DNA of 9,076 nt from an uncultured Candidatus Saccharibacteria bacterium (GCA_937981355.1 CALJPD010000015.1:1-9076), one strand, 5' to 3'; counted from the stretch's first letter, positions 1-6,998 are shown. Notes: a model not told the origin generated them from the sequence alone. Numbers and translations are program-made.

Positions 1-352
1 AGTATTCTACGACAGCAAGCGGCTCAGTTTGTTGCAGTTGGGGGTTGTGGGTGCCGGAGTGTAGCATTTATTATTGTATAATATTCAGCGAGATATGCCT
101 AGGGTTCCCCACTGGCCTATGCTTTTTTATACTCTCTGTTACGCGATATCAGAAAGATTGATCGTGTCAGGGTCATTTTGCTCTATAAGCTTACTGTAAT
201 GGGGAACGGACGAAAAAGTCTGTAAATCTCTTAGAGTGAGGGCTGTGGTAGATGATGTAGCCTGGTGAAAAGTTTATGCGCTACACTAACCCACAAATAG
301 TTAAGGATAGTATGATACCGAGTGGATGGTGAGCTAAAATAACTGAGTGCCC
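1..352. other. Upstream intergenic stretch, no confident gene
   Basis: No convincing complete gene is visible. The first 64 bases are open in frame 2 and could be the tail of a rightward gene: codons 2-64 read VFYDSKRLSLLQLGVVGAGV followed by TAG, with many G-ending codons like the downstream operon. Twenty residues are too few to name a family. A TATAAT hexamer lies at 77-82 but has no matching -35 element. A run of six T at 124-129 is not preceded by a clear stem. I see no tRNA-like or other structured RNA signature here. Confidence 0.35.
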
Positions 353-414
353 AGTAGTTTATATCTTAAACTACTTGACATTTCAATGTACCTTGCATAA
401 CATAGTACCAGGTA
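353..414 (+). promoter_or_regulatory. Inverted repeats around the operon promoter, candidate PadR operator
   Basis: Three dyads cluster here. AGTAGTTTA (353-361) and TAAACTACT (367-375) form a perfect 9-bp inverted repeat whose right arm touches the first base of the -35 hexamer. ACATT (378-382) and AATGT (385-389) form a second dyad inside the spacer. TACCT (389-393) and AGGTA (410-414) flank the -10. ATGT (386-389) and ACAT (400-403) lie 10 nt apart, resembling the ATGT/ACAT half-sites known for PadR-family repressors, although the classical spacing is 8. Because the operon encodes a PadR protein, autoregulation at this site is a reasonable inference. Which dyad is bound cannot be decided from sequence. 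Confidence 0.45.
375..403 (+). promoter_or_regulatory. Sigma-70-type promoter of the ABC/PadR/PspC operon
   Basis: A perfect TTGACA -35 at 375-380 is followed, after a 17-nt spacer, by TAACAT at 398-403, which matches TATAAT at four of six positions. Transcription should begin near 410, giving a leader of about 30 nt before the ATG at 440. The ribosome site AAAGGA (427-432) lies 7 nt before that ATG. Confidence 0.7.
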
Positions 415-439
415 ATAACAAAAGAGAAAGGATTACTGA

Positions 440-1714
440 ATGAGAAGAATCGATATTATCAGGCGAGCGGGGCAGGGTCTCCGCCAGGCCAAGATGCGCA
501 CGGCGCTAACGGCGCTGGCGATGTCGGTGGGGGCGTTTACGATTGGGCTGGCGCTGATGCTGGGCAATGGTGGCCGGGCCTTTTTGACTTCGGTGATAGA
601 AAGCGCTGGCAGTGCGTCAACGGTGTACGTGACGCATACTCGGGACGAGACGAAGCTGCCTGAATATGGCAAGAACAAGGCTATGAGCGAGACTGGTGCT
701 GTGATGTTAAATGATGACGATGTAGCGCGGCTTAGTAAACTCAAGCACGTCAAGGCAGTCCGGCCGTATGTGAATGTGACTCAGGCGGTGCGCTACGTAG
801 AGAGCCCGGCGAACCACAAGCGGCTGATTGCCTCGATTAACGTCAAAAATGAAGGCAAATCATCGAAGATTGTGGCTGGTACGCTACCGAAAACCGATGA
901 TGGCACAGACCTGACGCCGGGTCACGCTATCCTCGCTCAGGAATATCTGGCTGACTTTGGCTTTGCCACCGCTCAGGATGCGGTTGGCAAGACGATTACC
1001 CTCCATGCTGAGGGGCCAGGTGGGACGCATGATGCTCAGCTGAAGGTCGTGGCGGTTGAGACAGCTGGTATGACATCGATGAGCTACCAGCCTGGCGTGA
1101 CGATTACCACCGATGACGCTATGCTGATTAATCACAAAACCAAAGCCCCAGGTACGGCTAACCAGTACTTTAGTGTGGTGGTGCGGGCGGACCGTGATGA
1201 GCATGCTGCTGCTGTCAAAGATGCAGTCGTGAAGCTCGGTGGTGGCGACTACCAGGCACAGACGTTTACTGAGGCGAAGGAAGGCTTGCTCAGTATTATC
1301 AATGGGGCGCAGTATGGGCTATTGGCTTTTGGGGCCTTGGCTTTGCTGGCTAGTATGTTTGGGATTATTAACACTATGTATATCTCAGTGCTGGAGCGGA
1401 CGCAGCAGATTGGCCTCATGAAGGCGCTGGGGATGCGTAGCCGCGATGTTGGTAAGCTCTTCCGCTACGAGGCCGCTTTGATTGGCGTCATTGGCGGGGT
1501 GATTGGCGCGGGCGGGGCGAGCCTACTTAGTCTGCTTAACCCGTGGATTGTCGAAAAGCTCAAGTTCGAGCAGGGCATGCAGGTGTTATTGCCTGAAGCC
1601 TGGCAGATGATCGCCCTGGTGGTGCTGCTCGCTATCCTCGGCATTATTGCCAGCTACGTACCGAGCCGCAAGGCAACCAAGCTTGACCCAATTGAGGCCT
1701 TGAGGGCAGAATAA
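440..1714 (+). CDS. MacB/FtsX-type ABC transporter permease
   Basis: This 424-residue membrane subunit belongs to the type VII (MacB-like) ABC family, whose members use ATP hydrolysis on the cytoplasmic side to drive extracytoplasmic work such as expelling peptides, antibiotics or lipids. The layout is typical: one membrane helix at about 21-43, a large outside domain at about 46-285, then three helices at about 291-316, 345-370 and 386-408. Residues 319-337 (ERTQQIGLMKALGMRSRDV) form the conserved coupling segment that contacts the ATPase, and the C-terminus PSRKATKLDPIEALRAE is the family hallmark. Unlike Gram-negative MacB, the ATPase is a separate gene, 10 nt downstream. No adaptor (HlyD/MacA-like) gene is visible, so the substrate is unknown. 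The start is supported by AAAGGA 7 nt upstream. Confidence 0.9.
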   Translation: MRRIDIIRRAGQGLRQAKMRTALTALAMSVGAFTIGLALMLGNGGRAFLTSVIESAGSASTVYVTHTRDETKLPEYGKNKAMSETGAVMLNDDDVARLSKLKHVKAVRPYVNVTQAVRYVESPANHKRLIASINVKNEGKSSKIVAGTLPKTDDGTDLTPGHAILAQEYLADFGFATAQDAVGKTITLHAEGPGGTHDAQLKVVAVETAGMTSMSYQPGVTITTDDAMLINHKTKAPGTANQYFSVVVRADRDEHAAAVKDAVVKLGGGDYQAQTFTEAKEGLLSIINGAQYGLLAFGALALLASMFGIINTMYISVLERTQQIGLMKALGMRSRDVGKLFRYEAALIGVIGGVIGAGGASLLSLLNPWIVEKLKFEQGMQVLLPEAWQMIALVVLLAILGIIASYVPSRKATKLDPIEALRAE

Positions 1715-1724
1715 GGAGGAGGAT

Positions 1725-2414
1725 ATGATTGAACTACGGCATATTACTAAAACCTATGGTAAAAAACACAACCAATTTACGGCGCTCCGTGATATTACCT
1801 TCACCATCCCCGAAGGCGCGAGCGTGGCGATTGTGGGTAAATCTGGCTCAGGTAAGTCCACCTTGATGCACGCTATCTCTGGTCTGGACCGGCCGCAGAC
1901 GGGGCAGGTCGTGATCGATGGGCAGGATATCTTGCAGATGAAGCCGCGGCAAGTTGATGCCTTCCGGGCGCGGACGATTGGCTTTATCTTCCAAAGTTTC
2001 TTTGTCGAAGGTAATGATAGCGTGGTGAGTAACGTGATGCTGCCGCTGGAGATCGCTGGCGTGCCGCGGGCGCAGCGTAGCGCTAAGGTGAATCAGGCGC
2101 TCGAGGCGGTCGGCCTAGCCAGCAAAAGGAACAATAAGGCTAAGGATCTGTCTGGTGGGCAGAAGCAGCGCCTGGCGATTGCCCGGGCAATTGTCGGCGC
2201 GCCAAAGATCCTGTTTGCTGATGAGCCAACTGGCAACCTGGATAGCGAGACGGGTGCTCAGATTGAGGAGCTATTGTTTCGCCAGCAGCGCGAGCACGGC
2301 ACAACGCTAATTATTGTGACGCACGACGACGACCTGGCCGCGCACTGTGATTACCAGGTAGTGATTAAAGACGGGCGTGTCACGCGCCATAACATCCCAG
2401 GAGGTACGCAATGA
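1725..2414 (+). CDS. ABC transporter ATP-binding protein, LolD/MacB class
   Basis: This 229-residue nucleotide-binding subunit should power the preceding permease. All catalytic motifs are intact: Walker A GKSGSGKST at 38-46, Q-loop glutamine at 90, signature LSGGQ at 142-146, Walker B ILFADE at 162-167 with the catalytic glutamate, D-loop NLDSETG just after, and the switch histidine at 200 (VTH). The length is normal for the LolD/YknY-like class, which pairs with FtsX-type permeases. The start is fixed by a doubled AGGAGG signal (1714-1722) just before ATG 1725. Its TGA stop overlaps the ATG of the PadR gene by 4 nt (ATGA), which indicates translational coupling and one transcript. Confidence 0.95.
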   Translation: MIELRHITKTYGKKHNQFTALRDITFTIPEGASVAIVGKSGSGKSTLMHAISGLDRPQTGQVVIDGQDILQMKPRQVDAFRARTIGFIFQSFFVEGNDSVVSNVMLPLEIAGVPRAQRSAKVNQALEAVGLASKRNNKAKDLSGGQKQRLAIARAIVGAPKILFADEPTGNLDSETGAQIEELLFRQQREHGTTLIIVTHDDDLAAHCDYQVVIKDGRVTRHNIPGGTQ

Positions 2415-2740
2415 ACGCACCCGACTATGCCGAGGCGCTGACGACGCAGCTGCGCAAAGGCTTCTTATCTTACTGCGTGCTGGTGGTGTGCGCCAAGGAG
2501 CCGCGCTACACCAGCGAGATCATCCAACAGCTCCGCCAGGCTGACCTGATGGTGGTGGAGGGGACGATCTACCCGTTACTGAGTCGCTTGCAAAAGGATG
2601 GGCTCTTGCAGCACGAATGGAAAGAGAGTGAGCAAGGACCGCCGCGCAAGTACTACACGGCGACGTCGTTTGGCACAGAGGTAACCAAGCAGCTCAAGCG
2701 TAATATTGCGGCGCTGAGCAGCACGATTAAGAAGTTATAA
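2411..2740 (+). CDS. PadR-family transcriptional regulator
   Basis: This is a 109-residue winged-helix repressor. The PadR core spans roughly residues 12-100: a first helix (LRKGFLSYCVLVVCAKEP), the YTSEIIQQL helix, the recognition segment VEGTIYPLLSRLQKDGLL at about 49-66, and the wing ending in PPRKYYTATSFGTEV. The C-terminus is short, as in the small subfamily-2 PadR proteins that dimerise through one final helix and often bind hydrophobic drugs or antimicrobials. It is preceded by AGGAGG at 2400-2405 and overlaps the ATPase stop. Its place inside the transporter operon makes autorepression through the inverted repeats at 353-414 likely, though not shown. The inducer is unknown. Confidence 0.92.
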   Translation: MNAPDYAEALTTQLRKGFLSYCVLVVCAKEPRYTSEIIQQLRQADLMVVEGTIYPLLSRLQKDGLLQHEWKESEQGPPRKYYTATSFGTEVTKQLKRNIAALSSTIKKL

Positions 2741-2751
2741 GGAGGATTCTC

Positions 2752-4038
2752 ATGAAGGAAATTACTAACATTCACCTCGCTAAAACGCCATTTCGTGTTG
2801 AGGTCGAGGCAAAGCACGCGCTGGGAGCGTATCTGGCATCGATTCAGCAGCGGATGCATGCCGAGCCAGAAGCAATGCGCGAGATTGAAGCGCGGATGGT
2901 TGAGCTGCTGGCTGAGCGCGGCGTGACGCGCGATGGCGTGGTGACTGCTGAGGATGTCACAGCGCTGCGCGGTCAGATGGGTGAACCTCGAGAGTTTGCC
3001 AGTGACGCTGCGGCAGAGGAGGACGATGCTGCGCTGCGAGATGCAGCTGAGGCGACTCTTGCAGGCGGCGCGCCCAAGCAGCTGATGCGCGATACTGACC
3101 ACGCCGTGATTGGCGGCGTGTGTGCTGGTGTGGCAGCGTACTTTGGGGTCAGTCCGCTCTGGATTCGCTTGCTGGCGATTATCTCACCTTTTATGACGTT
3201 TGGGACGGCGATGCTGATTTATATTGTGATGTGGCTTTCTATTCCACCAGCCGTCACGGCGTCGGATAAGCTGCGTATGGCCGGTAAGCCAGTGACGTTT
3301 GATAGCTTAAAAAAAGCCGCTGCCGAGCCTGCTGGTGGTAGCCAAGCGGCTCAGACTGCTGCGAAGGTGCTGCGCATTATGATCGGCTGCGGTGTCTTGA
3401 TGATGGCACTGGGTGTAGTTGTTGCCTTGATCGTTGGCGGGGTGATAAGCGCTGCTGCTATATCGAGGATGGGTGACTTTGCTGCGCAGGGCTGGCTGTG
3501 GCTAGCGTATGGCTGTGCGGTGCTTGGCGGCGTCGCTCTGACTGCCTTACTTTCACTTGGCGCATGGAGCATCTTTGCCTGGCGGCTGAAGCGGCCGGTT
3601 GGCATTGCGATGCTGGCAATGCTCCTTGTCGGGGCGATTGCTGTCTCTGGCCTGGCGGTCGGGGGAATGAACGCAGGGATGAGTCTGGAGCGCCAAATGC
3701 GTGACGTGCAGCGCACGAAGGTGGTTGACCTCGCTGATGCGAGTACGGTGCGCGTCGATGGAACAACTCGGGCAAGCTACGGCGGCTATGCTGAGAAGCC
3801 CCGCATTGAGGTAGATTACCTGCAGATGAAGGGCGTGACAGAGCCGACAGTGACGGTGACCAAGGACGGCAGCCGGGCGATTGTAACGGTGCAGCATGAT
3901 GCCTGCCATGATCGCTATGATATCTTCTCGGCGTGTACCTATTCGCCGAAGGATTATGTCAGTGTCCGGGTCTATGGGCCATCGCCGCAGATAATGGAGG
4001 CGGATCATCGCCCCGATGTGGTGACTGATCGGCCATAG
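2752..4038 (+). CDS. PspC-domain multi-pass membrane protein
   Basis: This 428-residue protein has three parts. Residues 1-85 form a charged helical domain with an IEARMVELLAERG pattern and VVTAEDV, like the cytoplasmic domain found ahead of PspC in other bacteria. Residues about 109-166 are a PspC domain: a basic entry (KQLMRDTD), then GGVCAGVAAYFGVSPLWIRL and a membrane helix ending in MWLSIPP. Three further helices lie at about 206-236, 245-275 and 282-308. A soluble tail (309-428), probably outside, contains two cysteines (385, 394) in HDACHDRYDIFSACTY. PspC proteins sense or counter membrane stress. The gene starts 11 nt after PadR with AAGGAGG upstream, and the terminator follows it, so it closes the operon. 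It may be the stress sensor or target protein; that role is inference. Confidence 0.8.
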   Translation: MKEITNIHLAKTPFRVEVEAKHALGAYLASIQQRMHAEPEAMREIEARMVELLAERGVTRDGVVTAEDVTALRGQMGEPREFASDAAAEEDDAALRDAAEATLAGGAPKQLMRDTDHAVIGGVCAGVAAYFGVSPLWIRLLAIISPFMTFGTAMLIYIVMWLSIPPAVTASDKLRMAGKPVTFDSLKKAAAEPAGGSQAAQTAAKVLRIMIGCGVLMMALGVVVALIVGGVISAAAISRMGDFAAQGWLWLAYGCAVLGGVALTALLSLGAWSIFAWRLKRPVGIAMLAMLLVGAIAVSGLAVGGMNAGMSLERQMRDVQRTKVVDLADASTVRVDGTTRASYGGYAEKPRIEVDYLQMKGVTEPTVTVTKDGSRAIVTVQHDACHDRYDIFSACTYSPKDYVSVRVYGPSPQIMEADHRPDVVTDRP

Positions 4039-4063
4039 AGCAGATGTGGTGAGTATAGATAGC

Positions 4064-4109
4064 AAAGACCCGCCTTGCAAGGCGGGTCTTTAGTGTGTTT
4101 TTGTTTTTT
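4064..4109 (+). terminator. Rho-independent terminator of the operon
   Basis: AAAGACCCGCC (4064-4074) pairs perfectly with GGCGGGTCTTT (4081-4091). The intervening TTGCAA is itself palindromic, giving a 12-13 bp GC-rich stem with a tiny loop. A T-rich tail follows (4098-4109, T5-G-T6). It lies 25 nt past the PspC stop and should end the four-gene transcript. Confidence 0.92.
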
Positions 4110-4177
4110 GTGTAGAGGGGAAGCGGAAAGCATGCGGTGGACCGCGTTTTGGTCGGTATGGCGATTTATGGCACCTT

Positions 4178-4186
4178 TGCTATACT
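4178..4186 (+). promoter_or_regulatory. Extended -10 promoter, probable leaderless transcript
   Basis: TGC followed by TATACT (4181-4186) is a strong extended -10 element. No convincing -35 lies 16-18 nt upstream, which such promoters often lack. The ATG of the next gene at 4193 sits where transcription would be expected to start, so the mRNA would have no leader. Confidence 0.6.
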
Positions 4187-4192
4187 AGAGGT

Positions 4193-5203
4193 ATGAGTCA
4201 GCCGTCGTCTTCCCAGGTTTTGAGTCCATCGGCGCTTGCGATGGTAGCGCAGCACTGCAAGGTGGCACGTGATCAGGTGCGGGTGGTGCCAATTGACGGT
4301 GCGTCAACCGGGTGCCGGCGAGCTGTTGCACTGGCTGGGACGCAGGCGGTGTTTGTCAAGGAAGCCGATCCAGAAGCTTCGAACCACGCTGCACTAGCGG
4401 CGGCTCTGAGTAAAGATGATGCAGTGATCCGAGCGCTGCAGCAGGCCGGTTCGCCTCTAGTGGCAGAGTTTGTCCAGTATGATGATGAGCGGGTGATTAT
4501 GCTGAGCCAGGCGTATATTGCTAAGGATGGTTGGCAGTGGCAGCCGCCTGATGCGGCGGATACGCTGGCTCGTCAGCGGTATATAGCGGCGGTGCTACGG
4601 GCGATTGCTCAGCTTGAGCAGACTAAGCTGCCCAAGGCGGCAGCTGAGACGTGTGCGCTGCATGCTACGGCGTTTGACCGGGTGGTGCAGTGTCAGGGGC
4701 TTCGGCTACTTTGCGATGATGCGACGCGGCGTGAGGAGCTCCAGCAGACGTATCGCTCCTGGGCTGAGCAAGCCAGTAAGCCAGTGATTCGCCGGCGCTA
4801 CGAGCAGGTTTGCGCCGTGCTTGATAATACTGAGCGCTTAGCTGATCTCGCGGCGCTGGCTCAGCAGGTGGCTGATCAGCCGTGTGATCGCTTGAGCCAT
4901 GGCGATGTGCGGAGCGAGACGATTGCCTACCATGCTGCTCAAGATGAAGTGAAGCTGATTGATTGGCAGTGGGCGGCTTATGTACCAAAGCGATGGAGTG
5001 CAACCGAGTTCTTGCTCGATATGGCGCGCCGTGGCTACGATGTGCAGGCCTGGCAGGCTGAGCTGAACCGGCCGCTGCTTGCTGGCTTAGTAGGGTATTA
5101 TGCTGTATGCAGCGCTCAGCCTGCTCCTGAGGCAGCTCAGGCAGTGCGGCGGCTCCAGGCGTATATGGCAGCTACGGCGTATGATATGCTGGGCTATGAA
5201 TAG
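4193..5203 (+). CDS. APH/choline-kinase-fold phosphotransferase-like protein
   Basis: This 336-residue protein resembles the aminoglycoside phosphotransferase / choline kinase superfamily. Visible landmarks are a beta-3-like lysine in AVFVKEA (K56), the catalytic loop LSHGD (H236, D238) and the metal-binding IDW (D257). Family members normally read HGDxxxxN; here it is HGDVRSETI, with threonine 243 where the magnesium-binding asparagine belongs, and arginine in place of the common second histidine. It may therefore be a divergent kinase for a small alcohol or sugar, or a pseudokinase. The substrate cannot be told; antibiotic resistance should not be assumed. The start ATG at 4193 has no properly spaced ribosome site (AGAGG ends 1 nt before it) but fits the leaderless promoter above. 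The next in-frame Met (residue 17) has no Shine-Dalgarno sequence either. Confidence 0.72.
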   Translation: MSQPSSSQVLSPSALAMVAQHCKVARDQVRVVPIDGASTGCRRAVALAGTQAVFVKEADPEASNHAALAAALSKDDAVIRALQQAGSPLVAEFVQYDDERVIMLSQAYIAKDGWQWQPPDAADTLARQRYIAAVLRAIAQLEQTKLPKAAAETCALHATAFDRVVQCQGLRLLCDDATRREELQQTYRSWAEQASKPVIRRRYEQVCAVLDNTERLADLAALAQQVADQPCDRLSHGDVRSETIAYHAAQDEVKLIDWQWAAYVPKRWSATEFLLDMARRGYDVQAWQAELNRPLLAGLVGYYAVCSAQPAPEAAQAVRRLQAYMAATAYDMLGYE

Positions 5204-5218
5204 CTAAGGGCTATTCGT
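5196..5218 (+). other. Short hairpin overlapping the phosphotransferase stop
   Basis: GAATAGC (5198-5204) pairs with GCTATTC (5210-5216) around a 5-nt loop. One wobble and one A-T pair can extend the stem outward. It contains the stop codon of the upstream gene. No T-run follows, so it is not a standard terminator; it may protect the 3' end of the mRNA or be incidental. Confidence 0.35.
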
Positions 5219-5232
5219 GGATGCTTATATAG

Positions 5233-5261
5233 TTGCTGCAAAAAGGTTACCCGTGTATATC
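5233..5261 (+). promoter_or_regulatory. Possible promoter of the small downstream gene
   Basis: TTGCTG (5233-5238), a 17-nt spacer and TATATC (5256-5261) make a moderate sigma-70 match. A small dyad, CGTG-TATAT-CACG (5252-5264), covers the -10 and could be an operator. The start codon of the next gene lies about 49 nt downstream of the -10. Confidence 0.4.
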
Positions 5262-5309
5262 ACGAGTGCCTTGCGAGTGTCATTTTAGATGATAGGAGGT
5301 GAATATACC

Positions 5310-5522
5310 ATGGTAAAGACGGCGCACAGTGATTTTGAGATTGATCCAGCTACCAAGCGGGGAGAAGAGGGTGATATTTCGTCTCAGGGTACACAGCCAC
5401 GGTATAACCAGGAGACTGAACGCGCGATTGCTCAGGCGCGTGCTATGATGGATGGCACGCAGCCATCGCAGCAGTATATGTCAATTGCTGCACTGGTTGC
5501 AGCGATTGATGCAGAATCGTGA
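5310..5522 (+). CDS. Small protein with a RelB/DinJ-like C-terminal tail
   Basis: The start at 5310 is chosen because AGGAGGTGA (5294-5302), a near-perfect Shine-Dalgarno sequence, ends 7 nt before it; an upstream in-frame ATG at 5289 lies before that signal. The product has 70 residues. The first half (MVKTAHSDFEIDPATKRGEE) is polar with no recognised fold. The second half (ETERAIAQARAMMDG, then SIAALVAAIDAES) resembles the tail of RelB/DinJ-type antitoxins, which wrap around a RelE/YafQ-like toxin. The usual N-terminal ribbon-helix-helix DNA-binding domain is missing, and no toxin gene follows. It could be an orphan or truncated antitoxin or an unrelated small protein. The reading frame and start are well supported; the function is not. 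Confidence 0.65.
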   Translation: MVKTAHSDFEIDPATKRGEEGDISSQGTQPRYNQETERAIAQARAMMDGTQPSQQYMSIAALVAAIDAES

Positions 5523-5852
5523 TGTGAACCCTTTGATATGCTATGAGAAGACGACGATTCGTGAGTGGGGTTAGAAGAGAAATAGGCCAGGCACGTAAGA
5601 GAGGCGATAGCGTGTTACGGTTATAGCGAGTAGCAGGGTGCTGAGTTATATCTTCGTTTTCTTCATCTCCTGGCGCAGTATATGGCTTGGATAAACGAGT
5701 TTAGGTTAGTTGTTCATGAAACAAAATAATCGCGTCAGAGCGGTACGGGTAAGGGGGAATATCTACTGGTGATTTGGTTGCTTTGCTCGCTCGTTTTTGT
5801 ACTTGCCCTGTCATGGGAAAGAGGGTAGCCATGCAAGGAAGGAGTACGCCGT

Positions 5853-5924
5853 ATGATGTATCCGGGGTGGCGTAGTCGCGAGAATATGGGTTGTCTTGCT
5901 ACATGTGGGGTATATGACAAATGA
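5853..5924 (+). CDS. Doubtful 23-residue ORF
   Basis: ATG 5853 follows AAGGAAGGAG (5835-5844) with 8-nt spacing, a good ribosome site. The product starts MMYPGWRSRENMGCLATCG and has two cysteines. Its TGA stop overlaps the ATG of the next tiny ORF. There is no homology I can recognise. The ribosome site is the only positive evidence, and the ORF may be chance. Confidence 0.2.
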   Translation: MMYPGWRSRENMGCLATCGVYDK

Positions 5925-6010
5925 TGAGGGATGTAGTGGTAGTAATAGTCTATTTGTCGTGCAGCGCGATGAGCGTGAGTATGAGTACGCTGAGCGGTGT
6001 ACGTTTTTGA
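5921..6010 (+). CDS. Doubtful 29-residue hydrophobic ORF
   Basis: The product begins MMRDVVVVIVYLSCSAMSVS, short but hydrophobic enough to insert into a membrane. Its ATG lies in the stop of the 23-residue ORF (ATGA overlap at 5921-5924), so it could be translated by coupling. No separate ribosome site or recognised family supports it. Confidence 0.2.
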   Translation: MMRDVVVVIVYLSCSAMSVSMSTLSGVRF

Positions 6011-6149
6011 CTTGCCAGACTCCAGATGATACCTAGACAAAAGAGTTGCTCGTGTACTGAGCGGTATTTGCGTGGAAGGGTTTAACGTGCAAGAGATTGC
6101 TTAAGGCACCCGCTCGAGGCACTAATGTCGTGGGTATAACGCAAGGACA

Positions 6150-6998
6150 CTAGCGCCATAGTTCTTCAAGTGAGTAGGAGCGCTCTGGTTCGTCAATCTG
6201 TGTCCATAATGGTGCTCGGTTTTCTTGGGCTAGTGCTTGATGTGTGATAGCTATCTGCACGGCAGTGTCACAATCGACGCGTTGCCGCACTGCTCGAATA
6301 GTTCGCTGCAAGTGTCGCTGCTCTCGATTCGATGCCACAATGAAGAGCAGGGCAGGTAATGGCTGTCCTGTGACTGCCCAGCCGCCATGACGGAAGTATG
6401 AGAGGTACTGGGCAATTGTTTTGGTGATTGCTGCTCGCGGCGTATTTGCAGCAAAGATATCGAGAAAGAAGCGACGCGTCTCTGAGGCTGTTTTGAGTGA
6501 CCCAAAGGCATTGGGTAGCTTTTGAGGAAAGTAGTGGTAGTGTGCCATCTCTCGAGGCAAAAACATCCGCAGTGCTGGATGGCACTGCTGCAGCTGATGA
6601 GTCCACTGGTATACGGCAAGTACGTGGTCGACAAACGATTGGCTGACCTGGGCATCTCGATAGCTTGCTTTGATGAGCTGCTCTGTCACCCGAGGTTCGT
6701 TATCGATCTGCTGCAGCACCCGCAACCCTCGTGCTGTCAAATAGTAGGCTGCTGGTTTGCCTTGGAGCTTCATGTGGCTAGTATAGCGGCGTGCTACAAG
6801 ACCATGGTTGCATAGGGCAATAAGACGGGTATGTAAGCTTGATCCAGCAGCGACTCCGAGGCTCTTGGCAAGTAACTGCCGTGTTCCAAAACGGTATCGG
6901 TATAGTGCAATAAGAATAGAGCGCTGTCGTCGTCCTGACACTGAGCGCTTATCTGCACCAAGCTGAACACGATTTTGTTTATTTTCTCTCTTGCTCAT
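6150..6998 (-). CDS. Replication-relaxation-like winged-helix protein
   Basis: This 282-residue protein resembles the Replic_Relax family found on plasmids and integrative elements, thought to assist replication or conjugative relaxation. Residues about 25-95 form a winged helix: RQRSILIALYRYRFGTRQLL, a helix pair with LHTRLIALCNHGLVARR, and the wing KPAAYYLTARGLRVL. The middle (about 118-150) is SQSFVDHVLAVYQWTHQL. Residues 177-207 carry the FFLDIF...YLSYFRHGGW block that matches the conserved core (FFLEVDRG...Y in typical members), though the acidic/basic residues are partly altered. The ATG at 6998 is preceded on its strand by AAGGAG (13 nt away) and GAGGAGG (20 nt away), both unusually far. 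A four-codon ORF (ATG at 7009) ends in the start (ATGA overlap). The upstream leader is the G-free repeat block. Confidence 0.65.
   Translation of the reverse strand: MSKRENKQNRVQLGADKRSVSGRRQRSILIALYRYRFGTRQLLAKSLGVAAGSSLHTRLIALCNHGLVARRYTSHMKLQGKPAAYYLTARGLRVLQQIDNEPRVTEQLIKASYRDAQVSQSFVDHVLAVYQWTHQLQQCHPALRMFLPREMAHYHYFPQKLPNAFGSLKTASETRRFFLDIFAANTPRAAITKTIAQYLSYFRHGGWAVTGQPLPALLFIVASNREQRHLQRTIRAVRQRVDCDTAVQIAITHQALAQENRAPLWTQIDEPERSYSLEELWR

Larger units (their letters stand above)
5523..6149. other. About 630-bp gap with no confident gene
   Basis: No ORF here has convincing protein-like composition. The region is rich in short repeats of GTA/TGA and looks like decayed or regulatory DNA. 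A 27-codon ORF (5543-5626, MRRRRFVSGVRREIG...) is arginine-rich and has no ribosome site. Two tiny overlapping ORFs with a good ribosome site are listed separately. GGCAC occurs twice, at 6106-6110 and 6117-6121, around CTCGAG, just downstream of the leftward gene. I see no tRNA, no terminator with a T-run, and no clear promoter. Confidence 0.5.

Noticed and set aside
104..207. Long-range inverted repeat GTTCCCCA (104-111) / TGGGGAAC (200-207)
   Set aside because: An 8-bp match over a few hundred bases is about what chance gives, and the 88-nt interval shows no nested stems.
5735..6040. Leftward 101-codon ORF rich in His, Tyr, Arg and Thr
   Set aside because: The composition reflects the GTA/TGAG-rich opposite strand. 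There is no domain, no ribosome site, and no partner.
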